A stretch of 49,593 nt of DNA from Desulfotomaculaceae bacterium. GTDB lineage: Bacteria > Bacillota > Desulfotomaculia > Desulfotomaculales > Pelotomaculaceae. The notes under the pieces are model-generated. The model ran no database searches, was not told where the DNA came from, and worked only from the letters and a program-made list of their open reading frames with translations. The stretch covers positions 1-49,593 of the forward strand of contig JAQVXL010000007.1 in the NCBI GenBank assembly GCA_028709235.1, in the 5' to 3' direction. Shown here piece after piece: positions 29,189 to 37,647 of the stretch (the stretch's first letter is position 1; each line of letters begins with the position of its first letter). A program made the translations under genes and the position numbers.

Positions 29189-30092
29189 CCTTTTTAAAAT
29201 TAATTATATCTAAGAAGCTTTCCAAACGTGTTTCTATTCCTGCAGTTCCTTCTTGCCCATCCAAAATGAGATTGAGTATTGGTTTATCTTTTACCCTTCT
29301 GATGATGATTTCATTTACCAATGAATCGGGTCCGCAGGGAAAAGAACTGAGAAGAATAATTCCATCCACCCGATTTTTATACAGTACTATAGAACCGACA
29401 AGCTCTCTGTTGTATGTCCAGGGTAAAGTTTCACTTATTTCAAAGGAATTATAGATGGCTTCCTTTTTATTGGCTAGGTCACCTATAATAGGAATAACAT
29501 CCATGTCATGAAGATAATCTATGATTGGGGCACCAATATATTTGTCATATATATTGTAGGAATGTGATATTAGTAATATTTTTATTTTCTTTTCGTCAAG
29601 CAGCTGTTCTTGATACTTTTCATCCATTACCCTGGCGGTTTTCTCAGCTTGTTTAGCTATTAGATAAGAACGCATGCAGCTTGCATTTTTTTTGCCAAGA
29701 AATCTACCCATTTTCAAAAATGCTTTAACCTCAAAGTCTGAATTTTTTACGTCTATGTTATAATTAATTAACTTTATGTCTTTATCTCTAAAGGTATTTT
29801 TGACAACATCATAAATTGCCTGAAATTTTGTACATACTGTCCCTGAACTAGCATAGTTAGATATTGTAGGGATAAGTATATAATCACATTTGCCTATAAG
29901 CCACTCGACATGTCCTAAATAAATTTTAGATGACAGACAGGATTCGTCAATCGCATAAGTCATGCCTCTGTTGAGAATGTCTTTATTGGTTTCAGGGCTG
30001 ACAATAAATTCTATCCCTAATTCTTCAAAAAAAGTTTCCCACAAATAGTGATATTTATAATATAAAAATGCTCTTGGTATACCAATCTTCAT
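29166..30092 (-). CDS. Three-cysteine activase-associated protein, DUF2229/COG3580 type
   Basis: The 308-residue protein matches the DUF2229-type domain that follows the activase domains in large fusion proteins. It begins 'MKIGIPRAFLYYKYHYLWET', then has 'YAIDESCLSSKIYLGHV' (C52), 'SSGTVCTKFQAIYD' (C87) and 'SSFPCGPDSLVNE' (C253). It ends with 'GIETRLESFLDII'. The cysteine order and the terminal motif parallel those of the downstream 358-residue protein. The two look like a heterodimer, each half holding one cluster. The start overlaps the RelB-like gene by four bases, so the operon is tightly coupled. Confidence 0.78.
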   Translation of the reverse strand: MKIGIPRAFLYYKYHYLWETFFEELGIEFIVSPETNKDILNRGMTYAIDESCLSSKIYLGHVEWLIGKCDYILIPTISNYASSGTVCTKFQAIYDVVKNTFRDKDIKLINYNIDVKNSDFEVKAFLKMGRFLGKKNASCMRSYLIAKQAEKTARVMDEKYQEQLLDEKKIKILLISHSYNIYDKYIGAPIIDYLHDMDVIPIIGDLANKKEAIYNSFEISETLPWTYNRELVGSIVLYKNRVDGIILLSSFPCGPDSLVNEIIIRRVKDKPILNLILDGQEGTAGIETRLESFLDIINFKKDDYSGKI

Positions 30093-30301
30093 GTTATTCT
30101 TCCAACACCTTTATCTCCATATTTTTCAGCATTCGGAGTATTCAAAGATATTTCAAAGGGTATTTTTCCCTGCCGGACAGCCTGCCGGACAAAAACGATG
30201 AATGCCGTAGTCATATTCATGCCCAATTCAGAGAAAAGCTGTTCTGCCTGCTCCTTAAGTTTTTTATCTATGCGAATGGTTAAATTTGTCGTATCTGACA
30301 T
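30089..30301 (-). CDS. RelB/DinJ-type ribbon-helix-helix protein, toxin absent
   Basis: The 70-residue protein begins 'NLTIRIDKKLKEQAEQLFSE', the ribbon-helix-helix DNA-binding module of RelB/DinJ antitoxins, and goes on 'LGMNMTTAFIVFVRQAVRQG'. The tail is short. A RelE/YafQ-type toxin would be expected directly downstream. Instead the activase-associated genes follow with a four-base overlap. The protein is therefore best read as a stand-alone repressor that controls the operon through the palindrome at 30351-30374. AAAGGAG lies before the ATG. Confidence 0.85.
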   Translation of the reverse strand: MSDTTNLTIRIDKKLKEQAEQLFSELGMNMTTAFIVFVRQAVRQGKIPFEISLNTPNAEKYGDKGVGRIT

Positions 30302-30333
30302 TTTAATTTTGCTCCTTTGCTATCATTACATCT

Positions 30334-30374
30334 ATCCTAACAATAAAAAATGTGCATTGTCAATGCAATGCACA
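30334..30374 (-). promoter_or_regulatory. Promoter with overlapping palindromic operator
   Basis: On the minus strand TTGACA (30363-30358) is followed after 18 bases by TAGGAT (30339-30334). The -35 element sits inside an inverted repeat, TGTGCATTG at 30351-30359 and CAATGCACA at 30366-30374. A second, shorter repeat (CATTG/CAATG, 30355-30365) overlaps it. This is what an autoregulated ribbon-helix-helix operon would look like. Confidence 0.65.
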
Positions 30375-30408
30375 TAATAAGCACAAATGATTCTCCCGGT
30401 AAAGTGAC

Positions 30409-30849
30409 CTAATGTCTGTAGACTCTAGCATTAGTGACCATTTTTTCCAAAAGACAAATAACTATCGCCCTCTCGTCTTCATCCAATCCGGATGAGATTA
30501 ATTCATTGCATTCTGATAAGACCTTTTGAACAAGAGGTATAACCTCACGTCCCTTGTCGGTCAGGTAAATTCGATAAACCCTTTTATCTGCAGCATCAGA
30601 TTCCCTGCGTACATACCCCTGCCCTTCCAACTTAGTTATAGCTCTTGTTACATTAGCTTTATCCATCTGTAACTCACTTGCCAACATCTCCTGCATAGAA
30701 CCGTTTTTATGTGATAAAACCATTAGCAATGAATATTGACCACTGCCAATATTATAAGGACGTAATTCTTTGGAGATATGCGCTTGTACATGTCGACATA
30801 AAATAGATACTAAGCGACCAATTGAACCCTCATCCTTAAAACAATTCAA
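30409..30849 (-). CDS. MarR-family transcriptional regulator
   Basis: The 146-residue winged-helix protein has N-terminal dimerisation helices, 'LASELQMDKANVTRAITKLE' as the recognition region and the wing 'GQGYVRRESDAADKRVYRIYLTDKG'. It starts at a TTG with AAGGAAG upstream, 90 bp behind the 1427-residue fusion gene and just upstream of the RelB-like operon. It may respond to an aromatic or acyl-CoA type ligand and control one of the two activase systems. Target and ligand are not visible. Confidence 0.9.
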   Translation of the reverse strand: MNCFKDEGSIGRLVSILCRHVQAHISKELRPYNIGSGQYSLLMVLSHKNGSMQEMLASELQMDKANVTRAITKLEGQGYVRRESDAADKRVYRIYLTDKGREVIPLVQKVLSECNELISSGLDEDERAIVICLLEKMVTNARVYRH

Positions 30850-30939
30850 GGTTGAACACTTCCTTATAACTTAATTAAAAACCACTATTTGAATTGGAAT
30901 TCTTCCGGGTTTTCCATATTCACGCATTTTTTTTGTATT

Positions 30940-33900
30940 CTATGTAAAACAGCCGTAAGTTGCCGCGCTGATTAATTTGCGGGAAGGATTAGATTGGCCG
31001 GGTTCCTGCATATTCTTGAAGGCCACGGAAAGCAACAGCTTTAGTCGATTGAGCTGGTTCACTTCACTGGCGCCCGGATCATAATCAATAGCGGTAATGT
31101 TTGCTTGCGGATACTGTCTTCTGAGTTCCTTCAGCATCCCTTTACCGGTCACATGGTTGGGAAGACAGCCAAATGGCTGTACACAAACGATATTGGGGAC
31201 CCCGGTCTGGATCAAATCAATCATCTCCGCAGTTAAAAACCATCCTTCACCGCAATGGTGTCCCAGGGACATCACCTGACTGGCCAGATCAGCCTTATGA
31301 TAAATCGAACCGGGCGCCTGAAAACGTTGACTTTGCTTCAAAAACCTTTTCATGCCCTTCCTGCTTTTCTCCAGGTAATAAATTAAGTACTTCCCAAGTA
31401 AAAACTCCTTGGGATTCCTGGATAAATACTGAGCCTTATAAACTGAATCATAGGCACAGTACAGGAAGAAATCCAGCATATCGGGCAGAACCGCTTCCGC
31501 CCCTTGCTCTTCTAACAGATTCACAATGTAGTTGTTGGCAGCCGGATGATACTTGACCAGAATTTCTCCAACCACCCCCACCCGAGGCTTGGCTTTGTTT
31601 GTTATTTCAAGCTGATCAAACTCTTCCACAACTCCCCGCATAGCGGCTTCCAAGTTCTTTTTGCTGCCTGTCACTAATTGTTCTTTACATCGTGCCAACC
31701 ATCTGTTATAAAGCAGGTTAGCTGATCCCGGGATTTTCTCATAAGGTCTTACCCGAAGCAGGACTCGCATCAACAAGTCACCGCAGACAACACCATTAAT
31801 CGCCTTATTAATGGTGTTTTTGGTAATTTTAAAGCCAGGATTTTCTTCTGCGCCATAAAGGTTGGCAGATAAAACAGGAATATTTTCAAATCCAGCTTCT
31901 TGGAGTGCTTTTCTCAAAAGACTGATGTAGTTGGTGGCTCGACATCCACCGCCGGTCTGAGTCATAATGACCGTAGTGTTATTCAGGTCATATTTGCCCG
32001 ACTGCAAAGCTGTTAGCAACTGTCCAATGACTATAATGGCCGGATAACAGGCGTCATTGTTCACATATTTGACGCCCTCATCTATCGCCTGCTTGTCTGC
32101 CTCGGGCAGTAGTTCGAAATGGTATCCTTCGCTATTTAATACATCTTCCAGCAAATCAAAATGGATGGGCGCCATCTGCGGGCACAGGATGGTATGCTGT
32201 TCCCTCATTTCTTCCGTAAAAATAACTCTCTTCTGGATGGGAGGCTCTGCTTCTAGTGACCGGCTAACCGACTTCCTATCCTTGATCAGAGCCAGGAGTG
32301 AACGAAGTCTTATTTTGGCTGCGCCGAGATTGGCTCCTTCATCAATTTTTAAAGCGGTGTAAATCTTTCCGTATGCCTTTAGAATCTCCTGTACTTGATC
32401 GGTAGTTATGGCATCCAGGCCGCATCCAAAGGAATTCAGCTGCACTAATTCTAAATTATCCTGGGTACCCACGAAGCTTGCTGCGGCATAGAGACGTGAA
32501 TGATACATCCACTGGTCAATCGCCCGGATGGGCCGCACAACGGTTCCCAGGTGGGCAACGGCATCTTCGGTAAGAACCGCTAATCCCAGCGAAGTAATTA
32601 TCTCGGGAATGCCATGATTGATTTCCGGATCCAGATGATAAGGCCTTCCAGCCAGCACAATGCCATAGTTGCCGGTTTCTTCAAGGCAGAACAGGATTTC
32701 TGCACCCTTTTGGCGGATATCATTTTTAAAGCGCTGATCTTCCTGCCAGGCCCTGTCGACAGCCCGGGCTACTTCCTTTTTCGAAATCCGCCAATCAGTG
32801 AGTTCCTGATGGAGCCGAACACCCAGCTGTTTCTTACTATCGTAGGGCAGGAAGGGATTCATAAACTTCACACCGTTTTCCACGATTATGTCCATGTTGT
32901 TTTTAATCACTTCGGGATATGAAATAACCATCGGACAGTTAAAGTGATTATTGGCCTCTGGCTGCTCTAAACGCTCATAAATAATAGAAGGGTAAAAAAT
33001 GGTTTTTATACCCTGCTGAACCAGGGCAGCAATATGACCATGCACTAATTTGGCCGGAAAACAGGCCGTATCCGAAGGTATGGTTTCCGTGCCCAGCTCA
33101 TACAACCCTCGCGAAGAACGGGGGGAGAGCTCCACTCTGAATCCCAGTTCAGTAAAAAATGTAAACCAGAAAGGGTAGTTCTCATACATATTCAAGACCA
33201 TGGGAATTCCAATAACCCCTCTGGGGGCCTCTGCTTCCGGCAGGGCTTCATAGTCGAGGAGCCGTTTATATTTATAATCAAACATATTGGGGATAGATTG
33301 GGCTTTGCTTTCTTTCTGCAGACTTTTTTCACAGCGGTTACCCGAGGTAAACCGGCTGCCATCCTGAAACTTATTAATTGTCAGCAAGCAATTATTGCCA
33401 CAACCACCACAGCGGGACAAACGGGTTTGGATGGAGAAGCGCTCTAACTCTGCGAGGGATAACAGCGTACTCGGCTGCATCTTCTGGTTTCGGTTGCGGG
33501 CAATGAGCGCTGCCCCAAAAGCCCCCATTAAAGGAGCAATGTTCGGGCGAATCACTTCTTTCCCGGTGATGATCTCCAGGCTTCGCAGGACCGCATCATT
33601 TTGAAGGGTCCCACCCTGAACTACGATGTTTTCACCCAGGTCTTCCGCATTTCTAAGTTTTATGACCTTAAATAAAGCATTCTTTATGACTGCATAGGCA
33701 ATCCCGGCTGAAATATCTTTTATTGTAGCCCCTTCCTTCTGGGACTGTTTCACCATGGAGTTCATGAAGACCGTGCATCGAGAACCTAAATCTACCGGCA
33801 ATTCTGCACTCAAGGCCAACTCCGCAAAATCCTGCACCGGAATATTCAAGGAATGAGCAAAGGCTTCAATAAAAGAGCCGCAACCGGACGAACAGGCTTC

Positions 33901-35223
33901 ATTAAGCATAATATTATCGATGAACCCATCCTTAATCTTGAGGCACTTCATATCCTGTCCGCCAATATCCAGGATCAAATCCACACCGGGGTTAAAAAAT
34001 TGGGCTGCAGTAAAATGGGCTACCGTTTCAACTTCTCCCACATCAACATGTAAAGCCGCTTTTAATAACCTTTCTCCATAGCCCGTTACGGCAGTGTTAG
34101 CAATATTAGCGGCAGCAGGTAAATGCCTGTACAAGTCACGCAATATATTCAGGGCCGATTGCAAAGGACTGCCGGTATTATTTCCGTAGTAAGAATAGAG
34201 GAGCACCCCATCTTCATCGATTAAAGCGGCCTTGGTCGTCGTTGAACCGGCGTCTATGCCCAAATAGCAATCTCCGATGTAGGAATCCAACGCTTTTGTG
34301 CTGATCTGATGCTGGTTATGACGCTTCCGGAAATCATCCAGTTCGCCGGCATCCTTGAAAAGAGGCTGCAAGCGAGAAATCTCATGGCTGGATATATCCA
34401 CATTCTTCAGTCGCTTAATCAGTTCTGGTAAATAAATCGCCTTATTGGAACTGGAAGATAAAGCGGCCCCCATGGCCACAAAATACTGCCCCCCTGCCGG
34501 GAATATAGCCTGGGTATCATTCAGTTTTAAGGTTTCTTTAAATCTACGCCGCAGCTCCGGTAAAAAATGGAGCGGCCCGCCGAGAAAAGCTACATTTCCC
34601 TTAATCGATCTGCCACAGGCCAGACCACTTATGGTTTGGTTGACCACTGCTTGAAACACAGAGGCAGCAATATCTTCTTTTCGTGCCCCTTCATTCAGGA
34701 GCACCTGAATATCTGTTTTGGCAAAAACGCCGCAGCGTGCCGCAACAGGATAAATGGTGGAATGCTGTTTAGCCAGTTCATTCAAGCCGGTCGGGTCTGT
34801 CCCCAATAAGGTCGCCATTTGGTCAATAAAGGCGCCGGTTCCCCCGGCACAGATGCCGTTCATGCGCTGGTCCAGACCGTCACGGAAAAACGTAATCTTG
34901 GCGTCTTCTCCACCCAGTTCAATGGCCACATCGGTCTGGGGGATATAACGTTCAATGGTATGGTTGCAGGCGATAACTTCCTGAATATGTTCAATGCCCA
35001 GCCAGTCAGAAATGGACAACCCGGCTGAGCCGCTAACCAGCGCAGTAAGGGGACGACCCTCAACCTTTGCCAATGCAGCCATGAGTAATTCAGAAGTGTG
35101 TTTTCTGGTTTCTGCATAATGTCGTTTATAATCTTTATAAACGATTATTCCATTACCATCCATGATGACCAACTTTACTGTCGTTGATCCCACGTCTAGA
35201 CCCATATGCAGCGCTTCAACCAT
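30940..35223 (-). CDS. Large fused acyl-CoA dehydratase activase protein (two activase domains plus DUF2229 and D-component-like domains)
   Basis: The 1427-residue protein holds four parts in one chain. Activase domain 1 is about 5-260 ('[14 protein letters not shown]', '[11 protein letters not shown]', '[11 protein letters not shown]'). Activase domain 2 is about 318-575 ('[15 protein letters not shown]', '[12 protein letters not shown]', '[11 protein letters not shown]', '[10 protein letters not shown]'). A Cys knuckle follows (C605, C608, C612, C631). Next comes a DUF2229 domain at about 668-985 (C721 'DTACFPAK', C934 'FGCGLDA'), then a D-component-like domain at about 1010-1400 (C1059, C1094 'GGGCRATNY', C1324, C1353 'FGCLPNHV'). 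It is the fused equivalent of the three genes at 27147-30092. GGAGGGG precedes the ATG. The physiological substrate is unknown. Confidence 0.88.
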   Translation of the reverse strand: MVEALHMGLDVGSTTVKLVIMDGNGIIVYKDYKRHYAETRKHTSELLMAALAKVEGRPLTALVSGSAGLSISDWLGIEHIQEVIACNHTIERYIPQTDVAIELGGEDAKITFFRDGLDQRMNGICAGGTGAFIDQMATLLGTDPTGLNELAKQHSTIYPVAARCGVFAKTDIQVLLNEGARKEDIAASVFQAVVNQTISGLACGRSIKGNVAFLGGPLHFLPELRRRFKETLKLNDTQAIFPAGGQYFVAMGAALSSSSNKAIYLPELIKRLKNVDISSHEISRLQPLFKDAGELDDFRKRHNQHQISTKALDSYIGDCYLGIDAGSTTTKAALIDEDGVLLYSYYGNNTGSPLQSALNILRDLYRHLPAAANIANTAVTGYGERLLKAALHVDVGEVETVAHFTAAQFFNPGVDLILDIGGQDMKCLKIKDGFIDNIMLNEACSSGCGSFIEAFAHSLNIPVQDFAELALSAELPVDLGSRCTVFMNSMVKQSQKEGATIKDISAGIAYAVIKNALFKVIKLRNAEDLGENIVVQGGTLQNDAVLRSLEIITGKEVIRPNIAPLMGAFGAALIARNRNQKMQPSTLLSLAELERFSIQTRLSRCGGCGNNCLLTINKFQDGSRFTSGNRCEKSLQKESKAQSIPNMFDYKYKRLLDYEALPEAEAPRGVIGIPMVLNMYENYPFWFTFFTELGFRVELSPRSSRGLYELGTETIPSDTACFPAKLVHGHIAALVQQGIKTIFYPSIIYERLEQPEANNHFNCPMVISYPEVIKNNMDIIVENGVKFMNPFLPYDSKKQLGVRLHQELTDWRISKKEVARAVDRAWQEDQRFKNDIRQKGAEILFCLEETGNYGIVLAGRPYHLDPEINHGIPEIITSLGLAVLTEDAVAHLGTVVRPIRAIDQWMYHSRLYAAASFVGTQDNLELVQLNSFGCGLDAITTDQVQEILKAYGKIYTALKIDEGANLGAAKIRLRSLLALIKDRKSVSRSLEAEPPIQKRVIFTEEMREQHTILCPQMAPIHFDLLEDVLNSEGYHFELLPEADKQAIDEGVKYVNNDACYPAIIVIGQLLTALQSGKYDLNNTTVIMTQTGGGCRATNYISLLRKALQEAGFENIPVLSANLYGAEENPGFKITKNTINKAINGVVCGDLLMRVLLRVRPYEKIPGSANLLYNRWLARCKEQLVTGSKKNLEAAMRGVVEEFDQLEITNKAKPRVGVVGEILVKYHPAANNYIVNLLEEQGAEAVLPDMLDFFLYCAYDSVYKAQYLSRNPKEFLLGKYLIYYLEKSRKGMKRFLKQSQRFQAPGSIYHKADLASQVMSLGHHCGEGWFLTAEMIDLIQTGVPNIVCVQPFGCLPNHVTGKGMLKELRRQYPQANITAIDYDPGASEVNQLNRLKLLLSVAFKNMQEPGQSNPSRKLISAATYGCFT

Positions 35224-35326
35224 TTAAGCCCCTCCAATTTAAAGCAGCGATTAAAACAGATAAAATCCGCGTAAATGTTTATAACCTGCGGCGCCATATT
35301 AGCTATATTCTATAATGATGATAGGA

Positions 35327-35361
35327 AGAACCGTGTTTGTTAATAGCGCATACACGGTTCT
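35327..35361. repeat. Inverted repeat upstream of the fusion gene
   Basis: The arms AGAACCGTGT (35327-35336) and ACACGGTTCT (35352-35361) surround a 15-base loop. The arm shares the AGAACCGT start of the 19-bp REP-like motif. It could be a regulatory hairpin for the gene at 30940-35223, or a repeat relic. Confidence 0.45.
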
Positions 35362-35380
35362 AAGATATAATATTAATATA

Positions 35381-35414
35381 GCATTATTTGGTTGCGGGCG
35401 CAACTAAATAATGC
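35381..35414. terminator. Strong hairpin after uvrC
   Basis: The arms GCATTATTT.GTTGCG and CGCAAC.AAATAATGC form a 16-bp stem with one mismatch around a two-base loop, 42 bp beyond the uvrC stop. There is no long U-run on the minus strand, so termination is plausible but imperfect. Confidence 0.5.
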
Positions 35415-35455
35415 TTATTTCTGATTAGCCTTTTAACAGTTTGCCATTAATATAT

Positions 35456-37423
35456 TTACTTGTGGAAGAATTCGTATACAGCCTGGGCAGACTTTTTGGT
35501 CATGCCCTTCACTGCGGCCAGCTGTTCCGGGGTAGCCTTTTCAATTTCCCGCAGGGAGCCGAAAGCTTTTAACAACGAGCGGCGGCGCACCTCACCGATA
35601 CCTTCCACCTCGTCCAACAGAGATTTCAAGCCGGCTTTGCCCCTGATATTGCGGTGGTAAGCCAGAGCGAAGCGGTGGGCTTCATCCCGCAAGCGCTGCA
35701 GCAGGTGCAGGGCTGGAGACTCTCTATTAATCACAATGGGGGCGGACCGGCCTTCGGCAAATATCTGCTCCTCCTCTTTGGCCAGGCCAAAGGCTGGTAT
35801 ATGGGAGAACCCCAGTTCCCGCATCACATGGCGGGCAGCGGAAAGCTGCCCTTTGCCCCCGTCTATAATAACAAGGTCGGGCAGTGTGAAGAATTTAGCC
35901 TCCTTGCTTGAAATCAAGCCGGAATTAAAAAGCTCCTGTTCCTCGGCTGCTCTCTTAAAGCGCCTGCGCAGGGCTTCCTGCATCGAGGCGAAATCATCAG
36001 GCCCCTCAACCGTGCGGATCTTGAAGCGGCGGTACTGTTCATTAGCGGGTTTACCGTCGACAAAGACGACCATCGAAGCGACGCTGTTGACCCCCTGGGT
36101 GTTGGATATGTCATAACACTCCATGCGGTGGGGCGGTCCTGCCAGACCCAGTTCCTCCGCCAGGCCGGCCAGCGCCTCAGCCGTATCTTCCCGGCGCGCC
36201 GCCTCCTCCGAAAGGCGCTGCTCCAGTGTCAGCTGGGCGTTAGCGGCCACCATATCAACCAGCCTTTTCTTATCACCGCGCCGGGGCGTCTTCAAAGTTG
36301 CCTTAGAGCCCCTTTTGCCGGTCAGCCACTGTTCGATCACAACCCGCTCATCTTCTACCTCCACAGCAAGAAGCACTTCTCTGGGCACAAAATCAACATC
36401 CGTGTAATACTGCTTGAGAAATGAAGTGATTACTTCCGGCAGGCCGAGGTCTGCCACCCCACGCAGCATAAAGCGCTCCCGGCCGATAAGCTTGCCGCCT
36501 CGCACAAAAAATACCATGACGCAAGCCTCGTCCAGTTCCCCGGCCCCGGCGGCGGCCACCACGTCCTGATCCTCAAAGCCGCCGGTGATAATCTTTTGTC
36601 GCTCAACCACATCCCGCACAGCCTGCAGTTGGTCGCGCAGGCGGGCGGCAAGCTCAAAATCCAGGGCCTCCGCCGCCTCTTCCATCCGTGCAGCCAGCCG
36701 TTTGACCAGGTCTTCCTGTCTTCCTTCCAGGAATAGACATATCTCGTTGATCATTGTACGGTACCTGTCGCTGTCTACCTCACCGGCGCAAGGCCCGAGG
36801 CAGCGCTTGATATGGTAATTAAGACACGGCCTCTGCCTTAAAGGTGGCTCCTTTTGCTTGCAAGAACGGAAGGGGAAAATTTTTTTCAAAAGGCGCAGCG
36901 TCTCATTCACCGCCCCGACCCTGGTATAAGGGCCAAAGTACCTGGAGCCGTCTTTGACATGGCGGCGGGTGATCATGACCCGCGGAAAATTATCCGCCAC
37001 CGTCACCTTCAGATAAGGATAGCTTTTATCATCCTTGTACATGACATTGTAACGGGGGCGGTGCTCCTTGATCAGGTTCTGCTCAAGAATCAGCGCCTCT
37101 ACTTCCGAGTCGGTCACAATAATATCAAAGTCAGCCACTTTCCCCAGCATCACCTTTGTTTTCGGCGGCTGCTGGGCTCCCGGCTGAAAATAAGAGCGAA
37201 CCCTGTTCTTAAGCGAAAGGGCCTTGCCAACATAAATAATTTTTCCCTTGTCATCCCGGTAAAGGTAAACCCCCGGCCTGGCCGGCAGGAGTTTCAGTTT
37301 TTCTTCCAGCTGCAATTCAACGCACCGCTTTCCCAGTGCAGCAGGGGGACGGCTTGAGACCTGAAAAAGGCCTGTTTTTTGATTTTTCATGTCCGCAGAC
37401 CTGCGTTTTATGATCGGCGCCAC
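35456..37423 (-). CDS. uvrC: UvrABC excinuclease subunit C
   Basis: UvrC makes both incisions in nucleotide excision repair. The order is: GIY-YIG domain (about 50-130, 'PGVYLYRDDKGKIIYVGKA', 'LKNRVRSYF', 'EVEALILEQNLIKEHRPRYN'), UVR motif ('ELAARLRDQLQAVRDVV'), the RNase H-like domain ('RMECYDISNTQGVNSVASM') and a C-terminal helix-hairpin-helix pair ('DEVEGIGEVRRRSLLKAFG', 'TPEQLAAVKGMTKKSAQ'). The N-terminus is about 35 residues longer than usual. Residues 23-30 are encoded by a REP-like repeat, so translation may really begin at an in-frame TTG near residue 37. It is downstream of uvrA. Confidence 0.95.
   Translation of the reverse strand: MAPIIKRRSADMKNQKTGLFQVSSRPPAALGKRCVELQLEEKLKLLPARPGVYLYRDDKGKIIYVGKALSLKNRVRSYFQPGAQQPPKTKVMLGKVADFDIIVTDSEVEALILEQNLIKEHRPRYNVMYKDDKSYPYLKVTVADNFPRVMITRRHVKDGSRYFGPYTRVGAVNETLRLLKKIFPFRSCKQKEPPLRQRPCLNYHIKRCLGPCAGEVDSDRYRTMINEICLFLEGRQEDLVKRLAARMEEAAEALDFELAARLRDQLQAVRDVVERQKIITGGFEDQDVVAAAGAGELDEACVMVFFVRGGKLIGRERFMLRGVADLGLPEVITSFLKQYYTDVDFVPREVLLAVEVEDERVVIEQWLTGKRGSKATLKTPRRGDKKRLVDMVAANAQLTLEQRLSEEAARREDTAEALAGLAEELGLAGPPHRMECYDISNTQGVNSVASMVVFVDGKPANEQYRRFKIRTVEGPDDFASMQEALRRRFKRAAEEQELFNSGLISSKEAKFFTLPDLVIIDGGKGQLSAARHVMRELGFSHIPAFGLAKEEEQIFAEGRSAPIVINRESPALHLLQRLRDEAHRFALAYHRNIRGKAGLKSLLDEVEGIGEVRRRSLLKAFGSLREIEKATPEQLAAVKGMTKKSAQAVYEFFHK
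37336..37356 (-). repeat. REP-like element F in the uvrC 5' region
   Basis: The minus strand reads CAAGCCGTCCCCCTGCTGCAC, close to the minus-strand motif of element A. It overlaps codons 23-30 of the longest uvrC frame. Confidence 0.5.
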
Positions 37424-37479
37424 CTGTAGGGCGGGTTTTAACCTGCCATTTCAATCGGGGCATTCCTCGGCATTCCGAT

Positions 37480-37531
37480 CGGGGACATTCTTCAGTGTCA
37501 AAGCTAATCCCCAAGCAGAGGTGTGTCCCCG
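37480..37531. repeat. 52-bp palindromic element between uvrA and uvrC
   Basis: CGGGGACA (37480-37487) and TGTCCCCG (37524-37531) form its ends. Inside lies 'TTCTTCAGTGTC'. It differs from the 19-bp family but has the same GGGGACA/TGTCCCC flavour. The 224-bp gap also holds a GGCGGGTT/AACCTGCC repeat near 37430-37450. Confidence 0.45.
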
Positions 37532-37647
37532 TTCCGTCGTAAGGCTGAAGCCTCACCTACAGTTCTCCCAGGCCCCGTTCATTTTAAAAAAGTTACTTTA
37601 TCAGTAGTCTCGAACGGTTCTTCTGCTTCACTCTTGCATCACTTGCA

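Noticed and set aside
30089-30301. A complete RelBE toxin-antitoxin module
   Set aside because: Only the antitoxin-type protein is present. No toxin-sized gene lies next to it on either side; the neighbours are activase-associated and MarR genes.
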